Counted from the stretch's first letter, positions 1 through 6,684 are shown. The stretch is 7,073 bases of DNA from Acetobacteraceae bacterium (GCA_027489135.1 JAIYAI010000718.1:1-7073); one strand, 5' to 3'. The notes: generated by a model not told the origin, from the sequence alone. A program made the numbers and translations.

Positions 1-2735
1 CCCGCCGCGTCCGAACCCACCGCGTCCGAACCCACCGCGTCCTGACCCGCTCTGCCCTCTTCGCACGCCCGCGCCGGGCGTTCCGGGGCCGGCGCGGCAG
101 CCATCGGCGGGCCGTCGCATCCCGGCGCTTCCGGCGTCGCGCCCGCGCCGAACCGCGCGATGGCCGCCGCCAGGGCGTGCACGGTCAGCGGCTTCGTGAC
201 CAACCCGGCCATCCCGGCCGCCCGGCACGCCGCCTCCGCCTCCGCCGTCGCCGTGGCCGAGGCGGCGATGATCGCCACCTGCCCGCGCGGCCCTGGCAGC
301 GCGCGGATCACCCGGGCGGCGTCGAACCCGCTCATGCCCGGCATCATCAGGTCCATCAGCACCAGGTCGTAGCCGCCCTCGCGCACCGCGCGCACGGCGC
401 TCGCGCCATCGGTCACCGCCGTCACCGCATGCCCCAGGCGCTCGACCATGCGGGTCGCCACGAAGCGGTTCACCGCATTGTCCTCGACCAGCAGGACCTG
501 CAGCCGGCTGGCTGCGGGCGCCGGCGCCGCCGGTCCGCCCGTCGGGTCCTCCTGCCCCGCCGCCGGGAGGTCGCAGGGCACCTCGAAGCGGAAGGTGCTG
601 CCCGCGCCGCGCCGGCTCTCCACCCGGATCGCGCCGCGCATCAGTTCGGCAAGCCGGCGGCTGATGACGAGGCCGAGGCCGGAGCCGCCGAAGCGCCGCG
701 CGGTCGAGGCATCGGCCTGGGCGAAGGGCTGGAACAGCTTCGGCAGATCCTCCTCCGGGATGCCGATGCCGGTGTCGGTTACGGCAAAGGCCAGGCGGAC
801 CCGGCCCGTCGCCTCCGGCAGGGCATCGAGCGCGAGCGTGACCCCGCCCGCATCGGTGAACTTCACCGCATTGCCCAGCAGGTTCAGCAGCACCTGCCGC
901 ACCCGCCCGGCATCGCCCTGCACCCGCGGCGGCACGCCCGGCGCGACCACCACCGCCAGCCGCAGCCCCTTCTCCTCCGCCTGCGCCCGCAGCATCTCCG
1001 CCACGCCGGCCAGTTCCGCCGCCGGGTCGAAGGCCTGCACCTCCAGCGTCACGCTGCCGGCATCGAGCCTGGTGAAGTCGAGCACGTCGCCGAGCAGCGC
1101 CATCAGGTGGTCGCCGGAGCCGTGCAGCAGGCGCAGCTGCGCCGCGACATCGGCCGGCAGGTCGGTCCGCTCGGCCAGCAGGGCCGAGATGCCCAGGATG
1201 CCGTTCAGCGGCGTGCGGATCTCGTGGCTCATCACCGCGAGGAAATCGGTCCGCACCCGCGCCGCCGCCTCGGCCGCGTCGCGCGCCGCCATCAGCGCGG
1301 CCTCGGTGCGCTTGCGCTCGGTGATGTCGATGAAGCTGCGCAGCCGGCCGCCATCCGGCAGGTCGTGCGACAGCACCTCGACGATCCGGCCACCCGGATA
1401 GGTTCGCTCGGTCCGGTCGCCGAGCACGTCGCGCACCCGCCCGCCCGCCTGCAGCGCCGCCGCCTGCTCCGGCCCGAGGTCCGCGAAGCGGCCGGTCTCG
1501 AGCATCCAGCGGACCAGCGCATCGGCCGGCGTCCCGGGCAGGGCGAGCGGCGCCGGCGCGCCCAGCATCTCCCGCGCGGCACGGTTCATCACCTCCACCC
1601 GCCGCGCGCCGTCGACGGCGAGGATGCCGACGGCGAGACTGTCCACGATCGCCTGCAGCCGCGCCTGGGCGGCCGCCAGCCGCGCCGCGGTGCGCCGGCT
1701 TTCCGTGACATCGGCCAGCGTCCGCACGGTGCGCCCGTCTGAAAGCCGGAAGGTCCGGACCGCCAGCACCGTCCCGTCGGGCCGCGTCCGCTCGAAGGCA
1801 TCCGAGTCCCCGGCCGCGCTGCGCACCCGGGCGAGCACGGCGTCGCGCGCCGCCGGGTCGGTGCCGTACTCGCCACGCTCGGCCAGCAAGGCCCAGACCG
1901 CGGCGACGGGCCGTCCGGGCTGCGCCATCTCCGCCGGCAGGTCGAGCAGCCGGCAGGCCTCCGCATTGGCGAAGAGCACCTCGCCGCCCGCGTCCCACAT
2001 CACGACGCCCTGGCCGATATTCTCGAGCATCGCCCGCGCCAGCCGCTCCGCGCTCGCAGCCTGTTCCGCCGCACGGCGCCGCGCCTCGGCCTCCTGCAGC
2101 GCCGCGCGCTCCCGGGCGACGGAAAGCCCGACGAAGGCCGAGCCGGCGATCAGGACGAGCAGCAGCAGGCTCGACACCGGCCCGCTGCCTGGCCCGGTCG
2201 GGGTCGCCAGCAGAATCGCTTCCACGGCGCGGATGCCGATGATGAGGAGGAAGCCGGCGAGCAGGAGGACCACCTCGTCGAGCGACCGCAGGCCCAGCTC
2301 GCGCCGGGCCCGCAGCGCCTCGGCGAGGGCGAGGAGGGTGTAGGCGGAGGCGATCAGGGTGCCCAGCGCGATCCGCGCCCCGGTCATGGCAAGGGCCCCG
2401 GGCGGCAGGAAGGCCAGAAGCCATAGCACCGGTCCGCCGAGCACCATCCAGGCCGGTGCCGGCCGGTCGCGCAGCGCGCGCAGCCCCGCCCAGAGCAGCG
2501 CGCGCCCGAGCAGGACCAGGGCATTGCCGATCGGCAGGACGACCTCCGGCGGCAGCCGGTCGCGCAGCGCGAAGAGCACGCAGGCGGCGAGCACCGCCGC
2601 CGTCATGCCCTGCCAGGCCAGCAGCATCCGGCGCACCGTGCCCGGCGGCTCGTCGCGCTGGGCACGCAGCAGCGCGACCTGGGCCAGCACGGAGATCGCC
2701 ACGGCCCCCCAGAGGATGGACGGAACGTGGATCAT
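1..2735 (-). CDS. Hybrid histidine kinase with multi-helix membrane domain, two PAS domains and receiver (3' end beyond window)
   Basis: A membrane-bound sensor kinase that autophosphorylates on His and passes the phosphate to its own receiver. The frame is open from ATG 2735 to the left edge (911 codons visible). Residues 1-200 hold about seven hydrophobic segments (about 5-23, 39-59, 63-83, 93-110, 115-137, 150-170, 178-200). A short charged helix follows, then PAS1 (about 232-345, with IGQGVVMWD) and PAS2 (about 357-475, ending in FIDITERKR). HisKA carries MSHEIRTPLNG with H504. HATPase_c shows the N box (NLLGNAVKFT, N622), DTGIGI (D654) and GGSGLGL (about 685). The receiver (about 744-865) has the VEDN acidic pair (D752), phosphoacceptor D795 (LMDLMMP) and K848. 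An Ala/Pro-rich tail of at least 45 residues follows. No Hpt domain is visible. ATG 2735 was chosen because hydrophobic residues follow at once; no good ribosome binding site is seen, and an in-frame GTG at 2768 is the alternative. The membrane domain matches no family I can name with confidence. Confidence 0.95.
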   Translation of the reverse strand, partial: MIHVPSILWGAVAISVLAQVALLRAQRDEPPGTVRRMLLAWQGMTAAVLAACVLFALRDRLPPEVVLPIGNALVLLGRALLWAGLRALRDRPAPAWMVLGGPVLWLLAFLPPGALAMTGARIALGTLIASAYTLLALAEALRARRELGLRSLDEVVLLLAGFLLIIGIRAVEAILLATPTGPGSGPVSSLLLLVLIAGSAFVGLSVARERAALQEAEARRRAAEQAASAERLARAMLENIGQGVVMWDAGGEVLFANAEACRLLDLPAEMAQPGRPVAAVWALLAERGEYGTDPAARDAVLARVRSAAGDSDAFERTRPDGTVLAVRTFRLSDGRTVRTLADVTESRRTAARLAAAQARLQAIVDSLAVGILAVDGARRVEVMNRAAREMLGAPAPLALPGTPADALVRWMLETGRFADLGPEQAAALQAGGRVRDVLGDRTERTYPGGRIVEVLSHDLPDGGRLRSFIDITERKRTEAALMAARDAAEAAARVRTDFLAVMSHEIRTPLNGILGISALLAERTDLPADVAAQLRLLHGSGDHLMALLGDVLDFTRLDAGSVTLEVQAFDPAAELAGVAEMLRAQAEEKGLRLAVVVAPGVPPRVQGDAGRVRQVLLNLLGNAVKFTDAGGVTLALDALPEATGRVRLAFAVTDTGIGIPEEDLPKLFQPFAQADASTARRFGGSGLGLVISRRLAELMRGAIRVESRRGAGSTFRFEVPCDLPAAGQEDPTGGPAAPAPAASRLQVLLVEDNAVNRFVATRMVERLGHAVTAVTDGASAVRAVREGGYDLVLMDLMMPGMSGFDAARVIRALPGPRGQVAIIAASATATAEAEAACRAAGMAGLVTKPLTVHALAAAIARFGAGATPEAPGCDGPPMAAAPAPERPARACEEGRAGQDAVGSDAVGSDAA
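5..49. repeat. 15-bp tandem repeat encoding a pentapeptide
   Basis: Two perfect copies of CCGCGTCCGAACCCA (5-19 and 20-34) are followed by a third copy with three mismatches (35-49). Read on the minus strand in the kinase frame, they give a repeated DAVGS/AVGSD pentapeptide in the low-complexity tail after the receiver. The unit length is a multiple of three, so copy number can change without breaking the frame. The four bases before the first copy also resemble the end of a unit, so the array may continue to the left of the window. Confidence 0.85.
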
Positions 2736-2842
2736 CGGCGGACGGGGGCGCCCCCGCGCGGCGTCCACGCCCCGGGGCTGCCGGGCTGCATCACCCGAGG
2801 CTGATGGACATCGGCAGCGCGGGCAAGGGCCGCGGCGCGGCC
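2736..2842 (-). other. Intergenic gap rich in inverted repeats between the binding-protein and kinase genes
   Basis: This 107-bp gap is the only intergenic stretch of note. It holds a 7-bp-arm inverted repeat just after the binding-protein stop (2828-2842), CCCCGGGG (2770-2777), GGCGT-CC-ACGCC (2760-2771) and a perfect 14-bp palindrome CGGGGGCGCCCCCG (2743-2756) placed 8 bp before the kinase ATG. None is followed by a T-run on the minus strand, so none qualifies as a standard intrinsic terminator. They could modulate read-through or hide the kinase start in RNA structure. In DNA this GC-rich, short palindromes also arise by chance. If the kinase started at GTG 2768, part of the gap would be coding. 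Confidence 0.5.
2828..2842 (-). other. Stem-loop directly after the solute-binding protein stop codon
   Basis: The plus-strand sequence is GGCCGCG-G-CGCGGCC, a perfect 7-bp inverted repeat with a one-base centre. It abuts the TGA stop at 2843-2845. As minus-strand RNA it can form a 6-bp GC stem with a 3-nt loop. No U-run follows, so it is at most a pause or mRNA-stabilising hairpin separating the binding-protein message from the kinase message, not a canonical terminator. Confidence 0.4.
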
Positions 2843-3682
2843 TCAGCGCGCCAGGATCGGCCCGAGGCCGTGCGCCGTCGCCGCGCGCGCGAGCGTGCCG
2901 TCCGCCTTGGCGGCCTCGAGGAAGGCGTTCACCTCGGCCAGCCAGGCCGGGTCGCCCTTGGCCACGGCATAGGCGTAGGGTGTCTCCCCGAAGGCACCCG
3001 GCGGCTCGATGATCCGCGCCCAGTCGTGCATCAGCACCATGCGCCGCGTGTAGGGCCAGTCGGACATGAAGACGTCGGCGCGGCCGGCCTGCAGCTCCGC
3101 CTCCCGCGTCGCGGGCGGGCGGACCACCAGCAGTTCCGCCTGCTTTAGGCTCTGGCGCATCAGCGGCTCCATCAGCGTGCCTGCGGCCACGGCGACCACC
3201 ACGCCGGGCCGGTCGATATCCTCCCAGCCGCGCATCTGGCGGTTGTCGCGCGTGGTCACGCCATAGACGCGGCTGACCAGGTAGGGGTTGGAGAAGGCGA
3301 TGCGCGCGGCGCGCTGCGGCGTCACGCCCACCGCGAACATGGCGATGTCGCAGCGCCCCGACTCCAGCCGGTCCATGAACTCTGCGAAGCTCGTCTCGAC
3401 GAAGTCGAGCCGCACGCCGAGGCGGCGCGCCAGGGCCTCGGCCATCTCGATGTCGATCCCCTCCAGCCGGCCGTTGCGCGGGTTGCGGTAGCTGATGGCG
3501 AAATAGTCGGGCCAGATGCAGACATTGAGCGCGCCGCGGCCGCGGATCGCCTCGAGGCGCGGGGCCAGGGGCGCGGAGAGGGGCGCGGCAGGCGCGGGCG
3601 CCGGCTGGGATGCCGCCTCTCGCATCGCCAGAAAGCTGCTAAGGAGCAGCACCAAGGTAGCCATCCCGTAAGCGGGTTTCAT
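2843..3682 (-). CDS. Periplasmic solute-binding protein, family 3 (amino-acid-binding type)
   Basis: A 279-residue exported protein expected to bind a small polar ligand, such as an amino acid, in the periplasm. Residues 1-25 look like a signal peptide: one Lys, the hydrophobic core MATLVLLLSSFLAM, then EAASQ as a likely cleavage region. A short Ala/Pro linker follows. The mature part matches the SBP_bac_3 pattern: an opening strand GALNVCIWPDYFAISYR, then GRLEGIDIEMAEALARRLG, CDIAMFAVGVTPQRA, the FSNPYL element, and ADVFMSDWPYTRR near the hinge. It is of normal length and intact. ATG 3682 was chosen over an upstream TTG (3700) because it gives a standard signal peptide; an internal ATG at 3664 would leave no positive n-region. 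No permease or ATPase gene is adjacent. It lies divergent to one hybrid kinase and upstream of another, which suggests a role as a ligand-sensing partner. The ligand cannot be read from the sequence. Confidence 0.92.
   Translation of the reverse strand: MKPAYGMATLVLLLSSFLAMREAASQPAPAPAAPLSAPLAPRLEAIRGRGALNVCIWPDYFAISYRNPRNGRLEGIDIEMAEALARRLGVRLDFVETSFAEFMDRLESGRCDIAMFAVGVTPQRAARIAFSNPYLVSRVYGVTTRDNRQMRGWEDIDRPGVVVAVAAGTLMEPLMRQSLKQAELLVVRPPATREAELQAGRADVFMSDWPYTRRMVLMHDWARIIEPPGAFGETPYAYAVAKGDPAWLAEVNAFLEAAKADGTLARAATAHGLGPILAR
3635..3650. promoter_or_regulatory. Inverted repeat upstream of the plus-strand kinase (possible operator)
   Basis: GCTGCT-AAGG-AGCAGC is a perfect 6-bp-arm inverted repeat with a 4-bp spacer, ending 30 bp before the plus-strand ATG. 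It lies inside the signal-peptide codons of the divergent binding-protein gene, which is where the promoter of the plus-strand operon would have to lie. It may be an operator, or only a product of the Leu-Leu-Ser-Ser codons. No convincing -35/-10 pair was found. Confidence 0.25.
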
Positions 3683-3683
3683 G
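3680..3683. other. Overlapping divergent start codons (CATG)
   Basis: The ATG of the minus-strand binding protein (3682-3680) and the ATG of the plus-strand kinase (3681-3683) share two base pairs. On the plus strand an in-frame TAA at 3669-3671 and the lack of any ATG, GTG or TTG before the first membrane helix fix the kinase start at 3681. The minus-strand start could instead be TTG 3700 or ATG 3664. With the preferred starts there is no intergenic DNA, so each 5' untranslated region and promoter lies within the other gene, unless one message is leaderless. Confidence 0.75.
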
Positions 3684-6275
3684 GACCGTCCCGATCGCAA
3701 TGCCTGGTCTTCGTCCGCGCGCCCGGGGGCGGCGGCCGCGCCGAAGCGGCTGCTCGCACCCGCCGCGATCGCGGCGGCGACGGTGATACTGGTCGTGCTG
3801 GTCCTCGCGCTAGCCTATGGCACGCAGTCCAGCCGGCGCGCGGCGCAGGCTTTGACGGATGCGGAACGGCTGACCCAGGCGCTCGCCACCAGCCTCGCCG
3901 ACCAGGTCTCCCGCGCCGTGGACGCGACCGGCGTCGTCCTGGCCGATATCCGCGCCCGCATCGCCGAGGGCGATGCCCAGCTCCTCTCGCCCGAGACGGA
4001 GGCCCTGGCGCGGGAGATGCCACAGCTGCGCGCCGTTCTGGTGCTGGATGGCGACGGGCGCGTTCTGATCTCGAGCGCGCCGGCGCTGCGCGGGCGCGAT
4101 TTCGGCGCAACCGAGCTGTTCCGCAGCGCCTGGGCCGGCGGCGATGGCGGGGTCCGGCTGCTGCCGCCGCTGCCCGGGCGCCTGCCGGAGCCCGACGCGG
4201 CGCCGGAGGGACCTTGGCGGCGCTGGAGCATTCCCCTCGTGCAGCGGCTTGCCGGGCGCGACGGACGCCCGGGCTGGGTCGCCATCGCGCTGCTCAATCC
4301 GGACTATCTCACCACCATCGCGGCGCGCCAGGCGGAGGCCTTCGGCGTCAGCGTCTGGATGCTGGACTTCGACGGGCGGCTGCTCGCGCGCTCGGACGGG
4401 GAGACGGAGGGCATCGGCCAGCGTCATGCCGGGCGCTGGCTGTTCCGCGACTTCCTGCCGCGGCGCGAGAGCGGCTCCTACTCCGGCACCGGCGCGGCCG
4501 AGCAGGCCATGACGGCAAGCTTCGCCGTGGCGCGGCAGGTGCCCATCGTCATCGAGGTGGCGCAGGACCGCAGGAGCGTGCTCGAGCCGGTGCGCGAGCA
4601 GGACCGGATCTTTCTCGTCGCCAGTACCAGCGTCGTGGTGCTCGCCGTCCTCGCGCTGCTGGCGCTGCTCTGGCAGGGGCGCCGGCTGGCCCGGAGCGAG
4701 GCGCAGGCCCTCGCCGCCGCCCAGGCCAAGGAGGACTTCCTGGCGGCGATGCGCCACGAGATCCGCACGCCGATGACCGGCGTGATCGGCCTCACCGGAC
4801 TGCTGCTCGGCACCGAGCTGACGCATGTGCAGCAGCGCTACGCGCGCACCATCCAGAGCTCGGCCAACCATCTCATGGCCGTGCTGAACGAGATCCTCGA
4901 CTTCTCCCGCCTCGAGGCGGGCGAGGCGGAGGCGGAGCGGGAGGATTTCTCGCCCGAGGAGCAGGCCACGGAGGTGATCGAGCTGCTGGCGCCGCTGGCG
5001 CATGGCCGTGGGGTGGAGCTGGTGGCCGATTTCGCCAGTGGCCTGCCGGCGCGGGTGCGCGGCGCGCCGAAGCGCTTCCGCCAGATCCTGCTCAACCTGC
5101 TCGGCAATGCGGTGAAGTTCACCGAGCATGGCTGGATCCGCGTCGGCGTCACGGCCCTGCCGGACCGCAGCGCCGGCCCCGATGCCTGGCGCCTGCACTG
5201 CAGCGTCGCCGACACCGGGATCGGCATCGACCCAGATCTCGCCCCGATGCTCTTCGACCCCTTCGCGCGCGCCGCCCGGCCCGGGGCGGAGCGCTTCACC
5301 GGCACCGGCCTCGGGCTGGCGATCTGCCGGCACCTGGTGCAGCTCGAGGGCGGCGGGATCTCGGCCGAACCGCGCCCGGGCGGCGGCAGCGTCTTCCGCT
5401 TCAACATCGTCGTCCGCGCGACCCCCGCCCCGGGCCTGCAGACCCCCGCGCCGGAGCCCGCGGGCCGGCGCATCCTGGTGGCGTCGGAGCGGCCCGTGCT
5501 GCGGCAGGCCATCGCGGCCGGCCTCGACCGGCTCGGCGCGGTGGCGGCGGAGGCGGCGGACGCCCCGGAGGTGCGTGCCGCGCTGGCCGGGGCGGCGGCA
5601 GCGGGACGCGGCTTCGACGGCGTGATCATCGACGCGCTGCTGCCGCCCGATGGGGGCGAGGCGCTCGCGCGCGCGCTCGCCACGGCGGATGGCGGCCGAC
5701 CGCGCCTGATCCTGCTCGCGGGGCGGGAGGGTCCGGTGCCGGGCCCGGCCTTCGGCACCTTCGATGCGCTGCTGCCGCGCAGCGGCCTGCCGGCCCAGCT
5801 GCGCGAGGCGTTGGCCCGCGCCTTCGCCGGCCCGGCGGCAGCGTCCCCCGCTCCGGCCGCGCAGGCGGCCCGGCCGCTGGCCGGCCTCTCCGTGCTGGTC
5901 GCCGAGGACAACGCGGTCAACCTCTTCGTGCTGACGCGCATGCTGGAGGCCGCGGGGGCGACGGTGACCGCCGCCGCCAACGGGGCGGAGGCGGTCGAGC
6001 GGGCGGATGGCGAGGCCTTCGACGTGGTGCTGATGGACATGCAGATGCCGGTGCTGGACGGGCTGGGCGCGACTCGCGCCATCCGTGCCGGCCAGGGCCC
6101 CAACCGCGCAGCGCCGATCCTCGGCCTGACCGCCGCGGTGGGCGCCAGCGTCGTGGCGCGTTGCCGCGAGGCCGGAATGGACGAGATCATGGCGAAGCCG
6201 CTGGACCAGGGGGCCCTGCTGGCCACCCTCGCCCGGCTGCACAGCCCGGAGGAGACGCAGCTTGGCCAGTCCTGA
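3681..6275 (+). CDS. Hybrid histidine kinase with extracytoplasmic Cache-like sensor, degenerate receiver and canonical receiver
   Basis: An 864-residue inner-membrane sensor kinase that starts the phosphorelay. A first membrane helix (about 25-47) and a second (about 309-331) flank a domain of about 260 residues facing the periplasm. Its helical start and the strands LRAVLVLDGDGRVLISS and FGVSVWMLDFDGRLLARS suggest a double-Cache (dCache) fold. No HAMP or PAS domain follows. HisKA has MRHEIRTPMTG with H359; Arg358 replaces the usual Ser. HATPase_c shows the N box (N472, N476), DTGIGI (D511), LFDPF and GTGLGL (541-546). Residues 597-712 form a receiver-like domain that keeps D651 but has lost other active-site residues. 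Residues 736-860 form a canonical receiver: AEDN (E742, D743), D786 and K839. The last 14 bp overlap the Hpt gene, so the two are surely co-transcribed. There is no strong ribosome binding site, only GCGGG at 3672-3676. Transfer to the downstream Hpt protein is inferred from gene order. Confidence 0.95.
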   Translation: MDRPDRNAWSSSARPGAAAAPKRLLAPAAIAAATVILVVLVLALAYGTQSSRRAAQALTDAERLTQALATSLADQVSRAVDATGVVLADIRARIAEGDAQLLSPETEALAREMPQLRAVLVLDGDGRVLISSAPALRGRDFGATELFRSAWAGGDGGVRLLPPLPGRLPEPDAAPEGPWRRWSIPLVQRLAGRDGRPGWVAIALLNPDYLTTIAARQAEAFGVSVWMLDFDGRLLARSDGETEGIGQRHAGRWLFRDFLPRRESGSYSGTGAAEQAMTASFAVARQVPIVIEVAQDRRSVLEPVREQDRIFLVASTSVVVLAVLALLALLWQGRRLARSEAQALAAAQAKEDFLAAMRHEIRTPMTGVIGLTGLLLGTELTHVQQRYARTIQSSANHLMAVLNEILDFSRLEAGEAEAEREDFSPEEQATEVIELLAPLAHGRGVELVADFASGLPARVRGAPKRFRQILLNLLGNAVKFTEHGWIRVGVTALPDRSAGPDAWRLHCSVADTGIGIDPDLAPMLFDPFARAARPGAERFTGTGLGLAICRHLVQLEGGGISAEPRPGGGSVFRFNIVVRATPAPGLQTPAPEPAGRRILVASERPVLRQAIAAGLDRLGAVAAEAADAPEVRAALAGAAAAGRGFDGVIIDALLPPDGGEALARALATADGGRPRLILLAGREGPVPGPAFGTFDALLPRSGLPAQLREALARAFAGPAAASPAPAAQAARPLAGLSVLVAEDNAVNLFVLTRMLEAAGATVTAAANGAEAVERADGEAFDVVLMDMQMPVLDGLGATRAIRAGQGPNRAAPILGLTAAVGASVVARCREAGMDEIMAKPLDQGALLATLARLHSPEETQLGQS
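3760..3777. promoter_or_regulatory. Perfect 18-bp palindrome upstream of the minus-strand binding protein (possible operator)
   Basis: CCGCCGCGATCGCGGCGG is identical to its reverse complement. It lies 77 bp upstream of the binding-protein ATG, inside the codons for the first membrane helix of the plus-strand kinase (Pro-Ala-Ala-Ile-Ala-Ala-Ala). Its place beside a divergent start makes it a candidate site for a dimeric regulator. Against this, Ala-rich codons in DNA this GC-rich can produce such a palindrome by chance. Confidence 0.3.
6248..6254 (+). promoter_or_regulatory. Strong ribosome binding site that decides a TTG start
   Basis: GGAGGAG lies within the last codons of the kinase, 7 nt before TTG 6262. 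The sequence and spacing are near ideal for 16S rRNA pairing, and no competing ATG lies close by. This supports the unusual TTG as the start of the Hpt gene. It also means the Hpt protein can recruit ribosomes itself and does not rely only on coupling to the kinase. Confidence 0.8.
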
Positions 6276-6681
6276 GCCGCCGCCCACGCCCGATGCCGCC
6301 CCGGGGGAGCCGCCCCCCACGCTTGATCCCGCCCAGGTGGAGGCACTCCGCGACAGCATGACCGCCGAGGACCTCGCCATGTTGGCCGACCTCGTCACCG
6401 CCGAGATCGCCGACCGGACCACACGCCTCGCCGCGGCCCTGGCACCGGACGGACCGCAGCGGGCGGACCTGGTGCGGCAGGCGCACCAGCTGCTCGGCTG
6501 CGCGCGCAGCATCGGCGCCGAGCGCCTGGCCGAGGCGGCCGGCCGGCTCGAGGCCACCGCCGCCACGGCGTCCCCGGAGGCGCTGGCCGAGGCCGTCGCC
6601 ACGATCGCCGTGCTCGGCGAGGCGGCGCGGGTCGCTTTCACGGCCATGGTCGGCGGGGATGCCGCCCGGTCGCGCGGCTGA
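6262..6681 (+). CDS. Histidine-phosphotransfer (Hpt) domain protein
   Basis: A 139-residue soluble protein, expected to carry phosphate on a His between the kinase receiver and the response regulator in the cytoplasm. Residues 1-22 are a Pro-rich leader. The rest is helical and fits one Hpt four-helix bundle. The signature is AHQLLGCARSIGAERL, with H75 in the place of the phosphorylated His of the family motif HxLKG, then the Gly-Ala turn and the helix LAEAAGRLEATA. The Lys usual after the motif Leu is replaced by Leu (L78). The length resembles that of stand-alone Hpt proteins such as LuxU, but I see no closer similarity. The TTG start is supported by the ribosome binding site just upstream. 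The gene overlaps the kinase by 14 bp and ends 3 bp before the regulator, so its partners are clear from context. The Hpt assignment rests on the motif and helical pattern, not a search. Confidence 0.88.
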   Translation: MASPEPPPTPDAAPGEPPPTLDPAQVEALRDSMTAEDLAMLADLVTAEIADRTTRLAAALAPDGPQRADLVRQAHQLLGCARSIGAERLAEAAGRLEATAATASPEALAEAVATIAVLGEAARVAFTAMVGGDAARSRG

Positions 6682-6684
6682 CCC

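Noticed and set aside
177..1742. A 521-codon plus-strand open frame
   Set aside because: It lies opposite the minus-strand kinase, whose PAS, HisKA, HATPase_c and receiver motifs are all in one frame. The plus-strand product is compositionally biased and has no recognisable fold.
2766..2768. GTG as the start of the minus-strand kinase
   Set aside because: It would add eleven Arg/Pro-rich residues and has no properly spaced ribosome binding site. ATG 2735 directly precedes the first hydrophobic helix.
3665..3676. CCCG-TAAG-CGGG hairpin just before the kinase ATG
   Set aside because: The stem is only 4 bp. In this base composition it is likely chance, and its CGGG may simply be the weak ribosome binding site.
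3816..3831. TGGCACG resembling the -24 element of a sigma-54 promoter
   Set aside because: The -12 GC is out of register by one base and TTGC is absent. It also lies inside the kinase coding region, downstream of its start.
4214..6361. A 715-codon plus-strand open frame in another frame
   Set aside because: It is an Arg/Ala/Gly-rich shadow of the kinase gene that would overlap it for its whole length and has no motifs.
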